From the NCBI GenBank assembly GCA_949291295.1, contig CASEVE010000009.1:1-63043 (forward strand): DNA of 63,043 nucleotides, given 5' to 3'. Positions 25,152-33,226 of this stretch are shown here, piece by piece. Position 1 is the stretch's first letter. Each line of letters begins with the position of its first letter. Under the pieces are notes generated by a model. The model was not told where the DNA came from and ran no database searches. It worked only from the letters and a program-made list of their open reading frames with translations. Made by a program: the position numbers and the translations under genes. Origin of the DNA: an uncultured Olsenella sp. Lineage in GTDB: Bacteria > Actinomycetota > Coriobacteriia > Coriobacteriales > Atopobiaceae.

Positions 25152-26207
25152 TTACTTGACCCTCCGAAGCGCCTCCCAGTCCGGAACCATAGGAACCCCG
25201 TCCGGCAGCGCGAGCTCGGAGCCACGCTTGGGAACCCCATACTCATCGAGCAGCGCAGAGAACGTGGACGGATGTTCCGTCACGCCAAACCTGAACCTCA
25301 TCAGCGAGACGTCGTAGAGCGTGAAGCGAGAACCGCGGATGTTCTCGTCTGAAAGAACGTCGTCAATGCTGCGACCTCCCATGAGCTCCTCCTCGACGTA
25401 TTTCCCCTTCCCATCGAGCTCACCCAGGATAACGAGGCCGTCCGAGCGGACCCAGCAGAAATCTGCCCGATAGGGCTCCCCCTCCTCCACAACCTTGGGA
25501 ACCTCGACCTGCAACTCTGGACGCGCATATCCCAAAAGCAGCATGCGCCCGCGCGCGATGGACTCCCCTCCGTTCTCGCTGCGCGGGTCTGCCCAAGGGA
25601 GGGTGGAGATGACCCGGTGAGCCCCATGGCGACGAGACGTCATTTCCGCCGCAAACTCCTCGAGCTCGTCCCGGTAAACAAGCCCTTTTCTCAAAGCCGA
25701 GTCGATGACACCGAGGGCTCGAGAAAAGTCCGCCCATCTCAGACAGTCGAACACCGTCTGGTCTGGAGGCGTCACCCTGAGCCCGTCAACCACTTCGATG
25801 CTTGGACGCCCATCCCCCACCTCAAGCACGGGATGGCGCGCTACGATGCCAGAACCTGACCCGCGCATCCCCGGAAGCGTTGCCACATGCGCGCGGGCGG
25901 TCAGCGCGTCGGAAACGTCAACCCCATACGCCAGCGCAGCCGTTGGGCCGCAGAAGACCCAGTCGGGATGCAGGAGCTGGAGTCCGTGAGCAATCCAGAG
26001 CGCCTGCTGAGCGGGCTTGAGCTGTCTCCACAGCGCTGCGTCGACAAACATACCGCGGGCCGGCGAGACCACCTTCCCTGTAGCGACCCTCCTGCTGAGG
26101 GCGCGCCGAATGTTCCCGGCGTCCTCGCCATCCGGCACGTAACAGGTGCCCTCGTCTCCCGCCCTCAGAAGGAGCTCGGCAACTCTCTCGTCGACGACAT
26201 GGCTCAT
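25152..26207 (-). CDS. AbiEi-like/PD-(D/E)XK nuclease-like protein, copy 1
   Basis: 351 aa; start ATG preceded by GGAGGTGG. N-terminal part (about 1-110) resembles AbiEi antitoxin-type winged helix proteins: a helix pattern followed by VVSPARGMFVD and DWVFCGPTAALAYGVD. The C-terminal half looks like a PD-(D/E)XK or Vsr/DUF559-type nuclease domain: E215 in ENGGESIAR, Q233 in PELQVEV, D249 in YRADFCW, E263 and K269 in LGELDGKGK. The same gapless length and key residues are found in the gene at 45228-46283. It is bracketed by palindromic repeat arrays. No obvious AbiEii-type toxin adjoins it. Function inferred only; DNA binding plus nuclease is likely. Confidence 0.6.
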   Translation of the reverse strand: MSHVVDERVAELLLRAGDEGTCYVPDGEDAGNIRRALSRRVATGKVVSPARGMFVDAALWRQLKPAQQALWIAHGLQLLHPDWVFCGPTAALAYGVDVSDALTARAHVATLPGMRGSGSGIVARHPVLEVGDGRPSIEVVDGLRVTPPDQTVFDCLRWADFSRALGVIDSALRKGLVYRDELEEFAAEMTSRRHGAHRVISTLPWADPRSENGGESIARGRMLLLGYARPELQVEVPKVVEEGEPYRADFCWVRSDGLVILGELDGKGKYVEEELMGGRSIDDVLSDENIRGSRFTLYDVSLMRFRFGVTEHPSTFSALLDEYGVPKRGSELALPDGVPMVPDWEALRRVK

Positions 26208-26270
26208 GGGACCACCTCCGAAGCAGCTATCGTGGAGACGAATTGTTGCTGAGCCTGAAAGCCGACGTAT

Positions 26271-26288
26271 GTATCACTATTTTGATAC
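26271..26288. promoter_or_regulatory. Palindromic operator candidate upstream of nuclease-like gene 1
   Basis: Perfect inverted repeat GTATCA-N6-TGATAC in an AT-rich stretch (26262-26345, strikingly AT-rich for this genome), between a -10 box and the start codon. AbiEi proteins repress their own promoter by binding inverted repeats, so autoregulation is plausible. Confidence 0.5.
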
Positions 26289-26292
26289 TTTT

Positions 26293-26298
26293 ATTATA
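26293..26298 (-). promoter_or_regulatory. -10 box for nuclease-like gene 1
   Basis: TATAAT on the minus strand in the AT-rich leader, 85 bp upstream of the start and next to the palindrome GTATCA-N6-TGATAC. No consensus -35 is visible. The region 26208-26440 otherwise holds no gene. Confidence 0.45.
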
Positions 26299-26439
26299 TA
26301 TTGATAATCTGCAAGCACAGAAATTAAAACACCAGATAAAACCTAGTGTGGAGATAGCTGATAGTGAACGGTAACCTTCGTGGCAGATTCACGAACGGTA
26401 CCTGACGTCGGTGAGCGGTAGGCGGACCGAGAAAAACGT

Positions 26440-26687
26440 AGCTGACCTTGGACGGTTCTTCTCGGCAAATCGTCCGGAACCTGCCCCAACCAAAACGGGC
26501 GGGTTCCGGACGTTTTTCGTACCCAAACCGTCCGGAACCTGCCCCAAACCCAACCGGTCCTCCGTTGGGGCGGCTCGTGGACGGTTCTTCTCGGCAAATC
26601 GTCCGGAACTCGCCCCAACCGGGGCGGCGACAAGAAACGGGCGGGCTGCGGACGGTTCCAACCGGAAAACCGTCCACAGCCCGCCCG
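26440..26687. repeat. Four-unit palindromic repeat array (GGACGG/CCGTCC family), downstream of argD
   Basis: Units at about 26440-26487 (left arm degenerate), 26497-26545, 26567-26616 and 26639-26687, each 48-50 nt. The block 26519-26600 is almost identical to 24855-24930, including the spacer AACCCAACCGGTCCTCCGTT. The last unit is a near-perfect stem ending 25 bp after the argD stop codon (minus strand) and probably serves as the argCJBD terminator. Confidence 0.92.
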
Positions 26688-26712
26688 CATTGGCCAACAG
26701 AAAACGGGGCGC

Positions 26713-27975
26713 CTACCCCAGGCGGCCGAGAATGGCCTCGATGCGATCGCACGCCTCGTCAATCTCGTCGCGCGTGATCACGAGCGGCGGCAGGAACCGC
26801 AGGATGGAGTCGCCAATGTGGTTCATGACAAGGCCAGCGGCAAGACCCTCCTCCACAACCTGCGTCGCGATCGGCGCGTCGAGCTGAGCGCCGCGCATGA
26901 GACCGTGGCCGCGAACCTCCACCACATGCGGCATGGCCGTGAGGCGGTGGCGCAGGCGACGTCCGACGGAAAGCACGTGCTCGCCCATCTCCTCGTCCAT
27001 GAGGGTGCGCACGCAGGCAAGACCGGCGGCACTGGCAAGCGGGCTGCCACCAAAGGTGGAGCCGTGATCGCCGGGAACAAGAAGATCTGCCACCTCGGAG
27101 CGCGCGGCAACGGCGCCCATTGGGAAGCCGTCTGCGATGCCCTTGGCCATGGAGACCACATCGGGCTCCACGCCGGAGCGCTGGTAGCAGAACGGCGAGC
27201 CGCAGCGGAAAAATCCCGTCTGGACCTCGTCGCAGATGAGCAGGATGTTCTTCTCGTGGCAGAGCTCGCGAACGTCGCGCAGGTAGTCATAGTTGGCGTT
27301 CCAGACGCCGCCCTCGCCCTGAACGCACTCGAGCATGACCGCGCACACGTCGCCGCGCTCAACGCGGTCGCGCAGCGTGTAGATGTCGTTTAGCGGCACC
27401 GAGACAAAGCCCTCCGGCAGGGGGCGGAAGCTCTGGTGATACTTGCTCTGGCCGGTGGCGGCAAGCGTGGCGAGCGTGCGGCCGTGGAAGCTCTTGCGGG
27501 CGGTCACAATGACGTGCGCGCCGTCGAGGTTCTTCTCGCCCCAGCGGCGGGCCAGCTTGATGGCGCCCTCGTTTGCCTCCGCACCAGAGTTTGAGAAGAA
27601 CGTCTTCCAGTGCGTGCCCGTGGAGCCCATCTCGTGGCCGCCCTCGTCGGTGGTAGTCGAGAGCATCACGGAAAGCGCCGCGGCAAGCTCGGCGCGCTTG
27701 GAGTCATAGAAGTAGTTGCTCGTCTGCCAGATGCGATCGATCTGCTCGTGGAGGGCGCTCGCCACGGCAGGATGCACATGGCCGAGGCTCGCGCAGCCAA
27801 TGCCACCGAGAAGGTCGATGTACTCCTTGCCGGACGTGTCGACGAGCGTGGCCCCGTGCCCCGAGGCAAACTCGACGGGAAGACGCCCGTACGTGTGCAT
27901 AACAAAGCTGCTGTCAAGGTCCATGACCTGATCAGAAGCGGTTGCAAAGTCAGGCTTGCTCTTTTCTGCGGACAT
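26713..27975 (-). CDS. argD: Acetylornithine aminotransferase
   Basis: 420 aa. Class III aminotransferase signatures: SGAEANEGAIKLAR, the cofactor-facing ICDEVQTGFFRCG, and PLP-binding Lys in VSMAKGIADGFPMGA. It converts N-acetylglutamate semialdehyde to N-acetylornithine. Last gene of argC-argJ-argB-argD, starting 18 bp after argB. Succinylornithine or other omega-aminotransferase activity is possible, but the operon makes ArgD most likely. Confidence 0.94.
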   Translation of the reverse strand: MSAEKSKPDFATASDQVMDLDSSFVMHTYGRLPVEFASGHGATLVDTSGKEYIDLLGGIGCASLGHVHPAVASALHEQIDRIWQTSNYFYDSKRAELAAALSVMLSTTTDEGGHEMGSTGTHWKTFFSNSGAEANEGAIKLARRWGEKNLDGAHVIVTARKSFHGRTLATLAATGQSKYHQSFRPLPEGFVSVPLNDIYTLRDRVERGDVCAVMLECVQGEGGVWNANYDYLRDVRELCHEKNILLICDEVQTGFFRCGSPFCYQRSGVEPDVVSMAKGIADGFPMGAVAARSEVADLLVPGDHGSTFGGSPLASAAGLACVRTLMDEEMGEHVLSVGRRLRHRLTAMPHVVEVRGHGLMRGAQLDAPIATQVVEEGLAAGLVMNHIGDSILRFLPPLVITRDEIDEACDRIEAILGRLG

Positions 27976-27993
27976 GTTGCTCCCTTCTCTGGG

Positions 27994-28869
27994 TTAGTCC
28001 TGTGTGAACATGGTACCGCAGCCGGCGTCGGTAAAGATCTCAAGAAGCAGGGAGTGCGGGAAGGTCCCGTTGAGGATGACCACCTCCGCCACGCCCGCGT
28101 CCAGGGCCTCGGCGATCGAGCGAATCTTGGGAATCATGCCGCCGTCAAGCTCGCCGGAATCAAGAAGGGCGTGGGTCTCCGTGCGCGTGAGCGTCTGGAT
28201 GAGCGAATCCTCGTCGTCGATGTCACCGTAGAGGCCATCGACGTTGGTAAGGTAGATGAGCTTGTCGGCACCTATCGCCTCGGCGACCTTGCCGGCGGCA
28301 ACGTCTGCGTTGATGTTGTAGAAGCCGTCCGCGCCGCAGCCCACCGTGGCAATGACGGGAATGTAGCCGTCCTCGAGAATGGTCTCGATGAGGCTCGGGT
28401 CCACCTCGCGGATGCTTCCCACACGCCCGAGCTCGGGGTCGATCGGCGCCGCCTTAAGCGTCTTGCCGTCTGCACCCGAGATACCCACGGCGTTGTGTCC
28501 GTACTCGTTGAGCGCCCAGACGAGCCTCTGGTTGACCTGGCCCACAAGGACCTGCTGGACCGCCTGCATCGTGGCATCGTCGGTCACGCGCAGACCGCCC
28601 TTAAACTGAACGGGAATCTGCAAAGCCTCAAGCTGGGCGTTTATCGCCTTGCCACCACCATGGACAAGCACGATGCGGATGCCCATGAGCTTGAGAAGCT
28701 CGATGTCGGCCACCACCTGACGGCAGAGGTCATCGTTTTCCATAGCGGCGCCACCGTACTTGATGACAAAGGTCTTGCCACGCATACGGTTGATCCAGGG
28801 CAGAGCCTCCATGAGGACGTCGACCTTCGAGGACGCCGCCTCGCGCTGCTGGCGATCTCGCTGTTGCAT
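27994..28869 (-). CDS. argB: Acetylglutamate kinase
   Basis: 291 aa from an ATG preceded by GGAGG. Amino acid kinase fold: KTFVIKYGGAAM at the N-terminus, VLVHGGGKAIN, LKGGLRVTD-like block, and GGMIPKIRS near the end. It phosphorylates N-acetylglutamate, usually the arginine-inhibited step. The N-terminal extension of about 12 polar residues before VDVLMEALPWI resembles the mobile helix seen in arginine-sensitive hexameric enzymes, so feedback control is plausible. Preceded by a conserved-loop hairpin in the argJ-argB gap. Confidence 0.95.
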   Translation of the reverse strand: MQQRDRQQREAASSKVDVLMEALPWINRMRGKTFVIKYGGAAMENDDLCRQVVADIELLKLMGIRIVLVHGGGKAINAQLEALQIPVQFKGGLRVTDDATMQAVQQVLVGQVNQRLVWALNEYGHNAVGISGADGKTLKAAPIDPELGRVGSIREVDPSLIETILEDGYIPVIATVGCGADGFYNINADVAAGKVAEAIGADKLIYLTNVDGLYGDIDDEDSLIQTLTRTETHALLDSGELDGGMIPKIRSIAEALDAGVAEVVILNGTFPHSLLLEIFTDAGCGTMFTQD

Positions 28870-28915
28870 GTTTGCCTCCAAAAGACACTGGCGAGAAGAA
28901 CGTGGGGGTCAAGTT

Positions 28916-29026
28916 CGGTTTCGCGCGCCGCCGGCGGGGAAGGTCCGCCGCGAGTTCTGCAGCCGCGTTCTTTGCGGCGAAGCTGTCTGAGCGCCGGACC
29001 TTCCCCGCCGGCGGCGCGCGAAACCG
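28916..29026. repeat. Conserved-loop hairpin element 2 (argJ-argB gap)
   Basis: Perfect 32-bp arms at 28916-28947 and 28995-29026 (starting CGGTTTCGCGCGCCGCCG) around a 47-nt loop that contains GAGTTCTGCAGCCGCGTTC and GCGGCGAAGCTGTCTGAGCG. The loop matches the loop of the element at 62958-63043 read on the other strand, while the arms are unrelated. It begins 5 bp after the argJ stop codon, inside the arginine operon, and could attenuate expression of argB and argD. Confidence 0.88.
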
Positions 29027-29030
29027 GTTC

Positions 29031-30305
29031 TTACGTACGATAGTCGCCGTTGATGGTTACGTAGTCGTGGGTGAGGTCGCAGGTCCAGACGCGGGAGCAC
29101 GCGTCTCCCATGCCCAGGGAGATGGTGATCTCTATCTCGGGGGCCTCAAAGCGGCGCAGCATGTCCTCCTCGTCCATGGGCACGGTGAGGCCGGCGCGGC
29201 AGACGGGCACGCCCAGAAAGTCGATGTCCACGCGCGACTGATCGAAGGCCACGCCGCACTTGCCGGCAGCGGCGGCAACACGGCCCCAGTTGGCGTCGTG
29301 CCCAAAGACAGCCGTCTTCACGAGCGGGGAGTTGGCGATGGACCTGGCAACCGTGTCTGCGTCCTTCTCGCTGGCAGCACCCAGCACGTTTACCGTCACG
29401 AGCTTGGTCGAGCCCTCGCCGTCGGCCGCAATCTGTCGCGCGAGCTCCACGCAGACGCCCTTAATCGCCGCCGCGATGGCCGGGTAGGATGGGTCGCCCA
29501 CGTCGATCTGCTCGCCACCCGCATGTCCCGTGGCAAAGAGCAGGCAGGTGTCGTTGGTCGAGGTGTCGGAGTCGACGGTCACCTTGTTGAAGCTCTCCCC
29601 CACCGCGGAGAGAAGCGCGGCGCGGGCTGCGGCGGCCGTGAGCGGGGCGTCCGTCGAGAGCACGGCGAGCATCGTCGCCATGTTGGGCTGGATCATGCCC
29701 GAGCCCTTTACAAAGCCGCCCACGTGGACAACGCGCCCGTCAGCCAGCCTGCCTGAGAAGGCAGACTCCTTGGGGTGGGTGTCGGTGGTCATGACGGCGC
29801 AGGCGGCATCATGGGCAGCGGCCGCGGTGGGCGCGAGGGCCGCCACGGCAGCGGGAACGCCCGAGAGGTAGGGCTCCACGGGAAGCTGAACGCCAATCAC
29901 TCCCGTTGAGGCCACGAGCACCTCGTCGGCAGGGCAGCCCAGCTCGGACGCCACGATCTGCGTTGCGCGACGGGCACAGGCAAGGCCGGGCTCGCCGGTG
30001 GCGGCGTTTGCGTTGCCGGAGTTGAGCACGACGGCACGGGCCCGACCTCGCGCGGCACGCTCGCGGCTCACGGTGACGGGGGCCGCGCAGAACCGGTTGG
30101 TGGTAAAGGTTCCGGCCACGACGCACGTCTCGTCAGCCACAACGAGGGCAAGGTCGTAGCGGTTGGGATTCTTCCTAAACCCTGCGGAAACGCCAGATGC
30201 GCGCATTCCTGCCGCAGCACAGACACCGCCGTCGCAGGGCTCAAATCCAAAGGTCACGGGTGCGTCCGCCACGGGCGGAACGCTCAGCGGCTCCATCTTC
30301 TCCAT
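29031..30305 (-). CDS. argJ: Bifunctional ornithine acetyltransferase / N-acetylglutamate synthase
   Basis: 424 aa from an ATG preceded by AAAGGAGA. The autocleavage and nucleophile site is intact: [15 protein letters not shown] with the Thr after MA as nucleophile. The oxyanion block [10 protein letters not shown] and the C-terminal [18 protein letters not shown] are typical. ArgJ recycles the acetyl group from acetylornithine to glutamate, giving the cyclic arginine route, so argA is not needed. Self-cleavage into alpha and beta chains is expected from the family. Confidence 0.95.
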   Translation of the reverse strand: MEKMEPLSVPPVADAPVTFGFEPCDGGVCAAAGMRASGVSAGFRKNPNRYDLALVVADETCVVAGTFTTNRFCAAPVTVSRERAARGRARAVVLNSGNANAATGEPGLACARRATQIVASELGCPADEVLVASTGVIGVQLPVEPYLSGVPAAVAALAPTAAAAHDAACAVMTTDTHPKESAFSGRLADGRVVHVGGFVKGSGMIQPNMATMLAVLSTDAPLTAAAARAALLSAVGESFNKVTVDSDTSTNDTCLLFATGHAGGEQIDVGDPSYPAIAAAIKGVCVELARQIAADGEGSTKLVTVNVLGAASEKDADTVARSIANSPLVKTAVFGHDANWGRVAAAAGKCGVAFDQSRVDIDFLGVPVCRAGLTVPMDEEDMLRRFEAPEIEITISLGMGDACSRVWTCDLTHDYVTINGDYRT

Positions 30306-30391
30306 AGGTATCTCCTTTGATGTCCCATCACCTCCGGCAGCGTCTGAGACCAACGTCTCACGCTGCGTCGGATACGCTTTGGGACAGGGCG

Positions 30392-31468
30392 CTAGATGAG
30401 GGGGGCGGGGGCGAGAAGCCCGGCGGTCTCGGGAAGGCCAAGCACGAGGTTGGCGCACTGGACCGCCTGGGCGGCGGCACCCTTACCGAGGTTGTCGATC
30501 GCGCAGGACGCGATAATGGTACGTCGTCGACGGTCGTCGAGGGCCACGCCAACCTGTGCACGGGCGGTGGCGACAACAGATGCCGTGGCCGGCATGGAAC
30601 CGGCAGGAAGCACGGTGACCAGCGGCTCGTTTGCGTATGCCTGCTCATAGGCAGCCTGGACGTCCGCCGCGCTCACTCCCGAAGCGGCCTCGAGATAGAC
30701 CGTTGAGAGCAGACCGCGCGTAAGCGGGGCAAGGTGCGGCGTAAAGACCACGGACATCTCCCTGCCCGCCACCTCGGAGAGGGTCTGCTCGATCTCTGGG
30801 GTGTGACGGTGCTTAGCCACGCCGTATGCCTCAACGGACTCGTTGGCATGGCAGAAGTGCGTGCGCGCGTTGCAGCCGCGACCAGCGCCGGAGACGCCCG
30901 AGATGGCGTCGGCGATCACGAGGTCACCCGTCGCGAGCCCCTGCGAGAGGGCCGGGGCGGCGGCAAGGGCGGTTGCCGTGGGGTAGCATCCCGGAACCGC
31001 AACGAGGACCGCCTCTCCAGCGGCGCGGCGCTCCGCAAGGCCGGCCAACCCCGCACGGTTGAGCTCGGGAAGCCCGTAGACGGTCTGGGAAAGGAGCTCC
31101 GGGCTCGTGTGCGGCGTGGCGTACCACGCCTCGTAGACGGCCGGATCGTGCAGGCGATAGTCAGCAGAGAGATCGAGCACGGTGACGCCGCGCTCGAGCA
31201 GGGCGGGTGTGAGCGCCAGGCTCGCCGTGTGCGGGACGGCAAGAAACGCCACGTCCGCTGCGGCGGCGATGGCATCGGGATCGGGCTGGACGAGCTCAAG
31301 GTCGCAGGCGCCGGCCATCGAGGGATAGAGCGCGTCAAGGCGCGTACCTGCCTCCTTGCGATCCGTCACCATCACGAGCTCAAGCGCGGGGTGCGCAAGC
31401 ACCAGGCGGCACACCTCGATGCCCGCATAGCCCGTAGCCCCAACAACACACGTCCTCACGCACTGCAT
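30392..31468 (-). CDS. argC: N-acetyl-gamma-glutamyl-phosphate reductase
   Basis: 358 aa. N-terminal NAD(P) loop GATGYAGIEVCR, catalytic Cys in VPGCYPTA, and the C-terminal EAYGVAKHRHTPEIEQTL and TRGLLSTVY blocks. First gene of the arginine operon; it reduces N-acetylglutamyl phosphate to the semialdehyde. The start ATG lies 7 bp after GAAGGG. A small hairpin (AGCGT...ACGCT) lies in the 86-bp gap before argJ. argF, argG and argH are not in the window. Confidence 0.95.
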   Translation of the reverse strand: MQCVRTCVVGATGYAGIEVCRLVLAHPALELVMVTDRKEAGTRLDALYPSMAGACDLELVQPDPDAIAAAADVAFLAVPHTASLALTPALLERGVTVLDLSADYRLHDPAVYEAWYATPHTSPELLSQTVYGLPELNRAGLAGLAERRAAGEAVLVAVPGCYPTATALAAAPALSQGLATGDLVIADAISGVSGAGRGCNARTHFCHANESVEAYGVAKHRHTPEIEQTLSEVAGREMSVVFTPHLAPLTRGLLSTVYLEAASGVSAADVQAAYEQAYANEPLVTVLPAGSMPATASVVATARAQVGVALDDRRRRTIIASCAIDNLGKGAAAQAVQCANLVLGLPETAGLLAPAPLI

Positions 31469-31480
31469 CCGAAAGCCCTT

Positions 31481-31507
31481 CTCGGTACTCCATAATTTGA
31501 TACCGAG
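31481..31507. promoter_or_regulatory. Palindromic operator candidate upstream of argC
   Basis: CTCGGTA (31481-31487) and TACCGAG (31501-31507) form a perfect 7-bp inverted repeat with a 13-nt AT-rich centre. A minus-strand TTGCGT and TATGGA, spaced 18 bp, overlap it as a possible promoter. Located 13 bp upstream of the argC start. It does not match the enterobacterial ARG box closely, so the binding protein is unknown; ArgR is the obvious candidate. Confidence 0.4.
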
Positions 31508-31591
31508 ACGATACGCAACGCCCCTGAGGGGGTCAAGCGCCCTGGCGCATTCGGACACCTGCTTGTCACACTTTTGGCTTGAGCGCGGCGC

Positions 31592-31803
31592 GAGCGAGTG
31601 TTTGAAAGTCCGCTTGGCGCGGCATGAGCGAGTGTTTGAAAGTCGGGGCGAGTTTTCTGAACCGGAAAATGCTCGGCCCTCTGACCTGCGCAAACGCAGG
31701 CGGGTTCCGGGCAATCTGGAAAACTCACGCCGACTTTCAAACACTCGCTCCAAGGCCTTGCGGGCCGCCGGGCCAGAAGGGGCGGCGAGAAGGACGCGCA
31801 GCC
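31592..31803. repeat. 178-bp direct repeat element, copy 1, with an extra partial end
   Basis: Main copy 31626-31803. It has 21-bp inverted arms (GAGCGAGTGTTTGAAAGTCG at 31626, complement ending 31750), an inner small stem CCTGCG-CAAA-CGCAGG, then a tail ending GGCGAGAAGGACGCGCAGCC. An additional fragment GAGCGAGTGTTTGAAAGTC sits at 31592-31610. The element ends at the stop codon of the nuclease-like gene starting at 31804. Copy 2 lies at 33045-33223. Confidence 0.9.
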
Positions 31804-32985
31804 CTACGACGAGCCCGCAAGCAGGTCCTCCCACCGGACGAGCACCTGAGAGCGAAGCTCCTTGCGTACCCCAAGAAACTCCCGGGTATGTGCAGGCGGC
31901 GTGCGACCGATCTTCTCGGCCACCGCGGCGGAGAGCGCATCAAAGCGCGCAACTTCGCTGAACTGCGCATACGTGACGAGAAGTACCTCGACCCCCATGC
32001 TCTGCAGCGCAGTGGCGCGGTCGGCATCTGATAGCCCGCTCTCAATTCCAACATGAAAGAGCCTGCTCTGGCACTCGAGGTCCAGCGCGCGATGTCCCTC
32101 GGAGGCGGGCCAGTAGAGGTCGCAGCGGCAGGTCCCTCTCCCCGCCAGGCGGCGGGCCGAGGCATTAAGCACAAGCTCATAGTTATGCGAGAAGCCCGAA
32201 TACCCCTCCCCTCCCAGGGAGTCCGGAAAGCCAAGAAGCATGCCCGCCTGCACCTCAAAGGGCGAGGCGGCCCCAGCAACCACTAGCTCTGCCGCACACG
32301 CCAACGCGCGGGCGCCACGCCTCCCCTTTGCCTGCTGTGCGAGCTCCGCCAGCTCAGCAGGAGTCGTAAGCGACGGGCGCGACCACAGGTTGGTGAGCGA
32401 GCCGTCGCGATCAAACGAGGGTGCCCATGACGAGACGCGCGGAAGAAGGCGCTCCCGGTTGAGCTCCTCGAGCAGGGACGCCAACGAGGGCGGCACGCGG
32501 TAGAGCGAGAAAGCCCCACAGAGCTCCGAGGCGAGCATGACGAGCTTGGCCAACGTGAGGCGCGGGGCAAGCGTGAGCAGCGTGAGTGCCGGAGAGGCAA
32601 CAGAGAGGCTCTTCGAGATGCGCCAGAGCTTATCGGCAGTTAAATCCGGGCTCATGACCTGCGGCTTAATGAGGCCGGAGTAGCGCCGCTCGCTACGCGA
32701 GGAGATGAGCACCTCGATGGGCAACTCCACGCTCGGGGCAATGCGCGCGATGGTATCGAGTACGTCGAGACCAACCTGAGAGCCGATGGGCCTCCCGCGC
32801 GAGCTCAGCACGGAGCTGCTCCGCCAAACCTCGAGCTCACGGTAGACGTCGCGACGAAGCTGGAGGAGACGGCGCTCGGTTATAGGGAGCCCCACTCCCT
32901 CGTCGGAGGGGTTGGTAAGCGCCCGCACGAGCGGAGGCGTCCTCCAGTATGCAAGTGCGGAAGCGCCGCTCAGTGCCGTCGTCAT
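31804..32985 (-). CDS. PD-(D/E)XK nuclease-like protein flanked by direct repeats (copy 3 of the architecture)
   Basis: 393 aa; start ATG preceded by GGAGGT. N-terminal TALSGASALAYWRTPPLV recalls the AbiEi-like GPTAALAYG segment of the other two genes. The C-terminal domain has E244 (SPFEVQAGMLLGFP), D289 (RCDLYW) and E304 with Q306 (LDLECQSRLF), a PD-(D/E)XK-like pattern with Gln replacing Lys, then a strand pattern ending VEVLLVTYAQ. I infer a diverged relative of the proteins at 25152 and 45228. Bracketed by two 178/179-bp direct repeats. A -10 box TACAAT lies at 33013-33018. No known function. Confidence 0.5.
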   Translation of the reverse strand: MTTALSGASALAYWRTPPLVRALTNPSDEGVGLPITERRLLQLRRDVYRELEVWRSSSVLSSRGRPIGSQVGLDVLDTIARIAPSVELPIEVLISSRSERRYSGLIKPQVMSPDLTADKLWRISKSLSVASPALTLLTLAPRLTLAKLVMLASELCGAFSLYRVPPSLASLLEELNRERLLPRVSSWAPSFDRDGSLTNLWSRPSLTTPAELAELAQQAKGRRGARALACAAELVVAGAASPFEVQAGMLLGFPDSLGGEGYSGFSHNYELVLNASARRLAGRGTCRCDLYWPASEGHRALDLECQSRLFHVGIESGLSDADRATALQSMGVEVLLVTYAQFSEVARFDALSAAVAEKIGRTPPAHTREFLGVRKELRSQVLVRWEDLLAGSS

Positions 32986-33012
32986 GATGTACCTCCCCCC
33001 ATGTCTCAAGTC

Positions 33013-33018
33013 ATTGTA
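33013..33018 (-). promoter_or_regulatory. -10 box for nuclease-like gene 3
   Basis: TACAAT on the minus strand, 28 bp upstream of the start at 32985. The expected -35 position reads CCTGCA, a weak match. The promoter lies between the two direct repeats, so the whole gene unit is enclosed. Confidence 0.4.
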
Positions 33019-33044
33019 GGGGAAGCGTAGGCGTTTGCAGGCTG

Positions 33045-33223
33045 GAGCGAGTGTTTGAAAGTCGGGGTGAGTTTTCAGAACTGGAAAAGGCACGGTCTCC
33101 TGACCTGCGCAAACGCAGGCGGCTTCCGGGCAATCTGGAAAACGCGCACCGACTTTCAAACACTCGCCCCAAGGCCTTGCGGAACGCCGCGCCAGAAGGG
33201 GCGGCGAGAAGGACGCGCAGCCC
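33045..33223. repeat. 179-bp direct repeat element, copy 2
   Basis: Almost the same length and sequence as copy 1 (31626-31803): arm GAGCGAGTGTTTGAAAGTCG at 33045, complement ending about 33167, the same inner stem CCTGCG-CAAA-CGCAGG, and the same tail AAGGCCTTGCGG...GCGCAGCCC. The copies share direction. It starts 3 bp from the DJ-1 gene stop and together with copy 1 encloses the nuclease-like gene and its promoter. Confidence 0.9.
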
Positions 33224-33226
33224 AGG

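Noticed and set aside
25152..26207. A complete type IV toxin-antitoxin pair
   Set aside because: No AbiEii-type nucleotidyltransferase gene lies next to any of the three nuclease-like genes.
31592..33223. The direct repeats as IS ends with a transposase between them
   Set aside because: The enclosed protein has no transposase motif (no DDE or HUH), and the repeats are direct, not inverted, copies.
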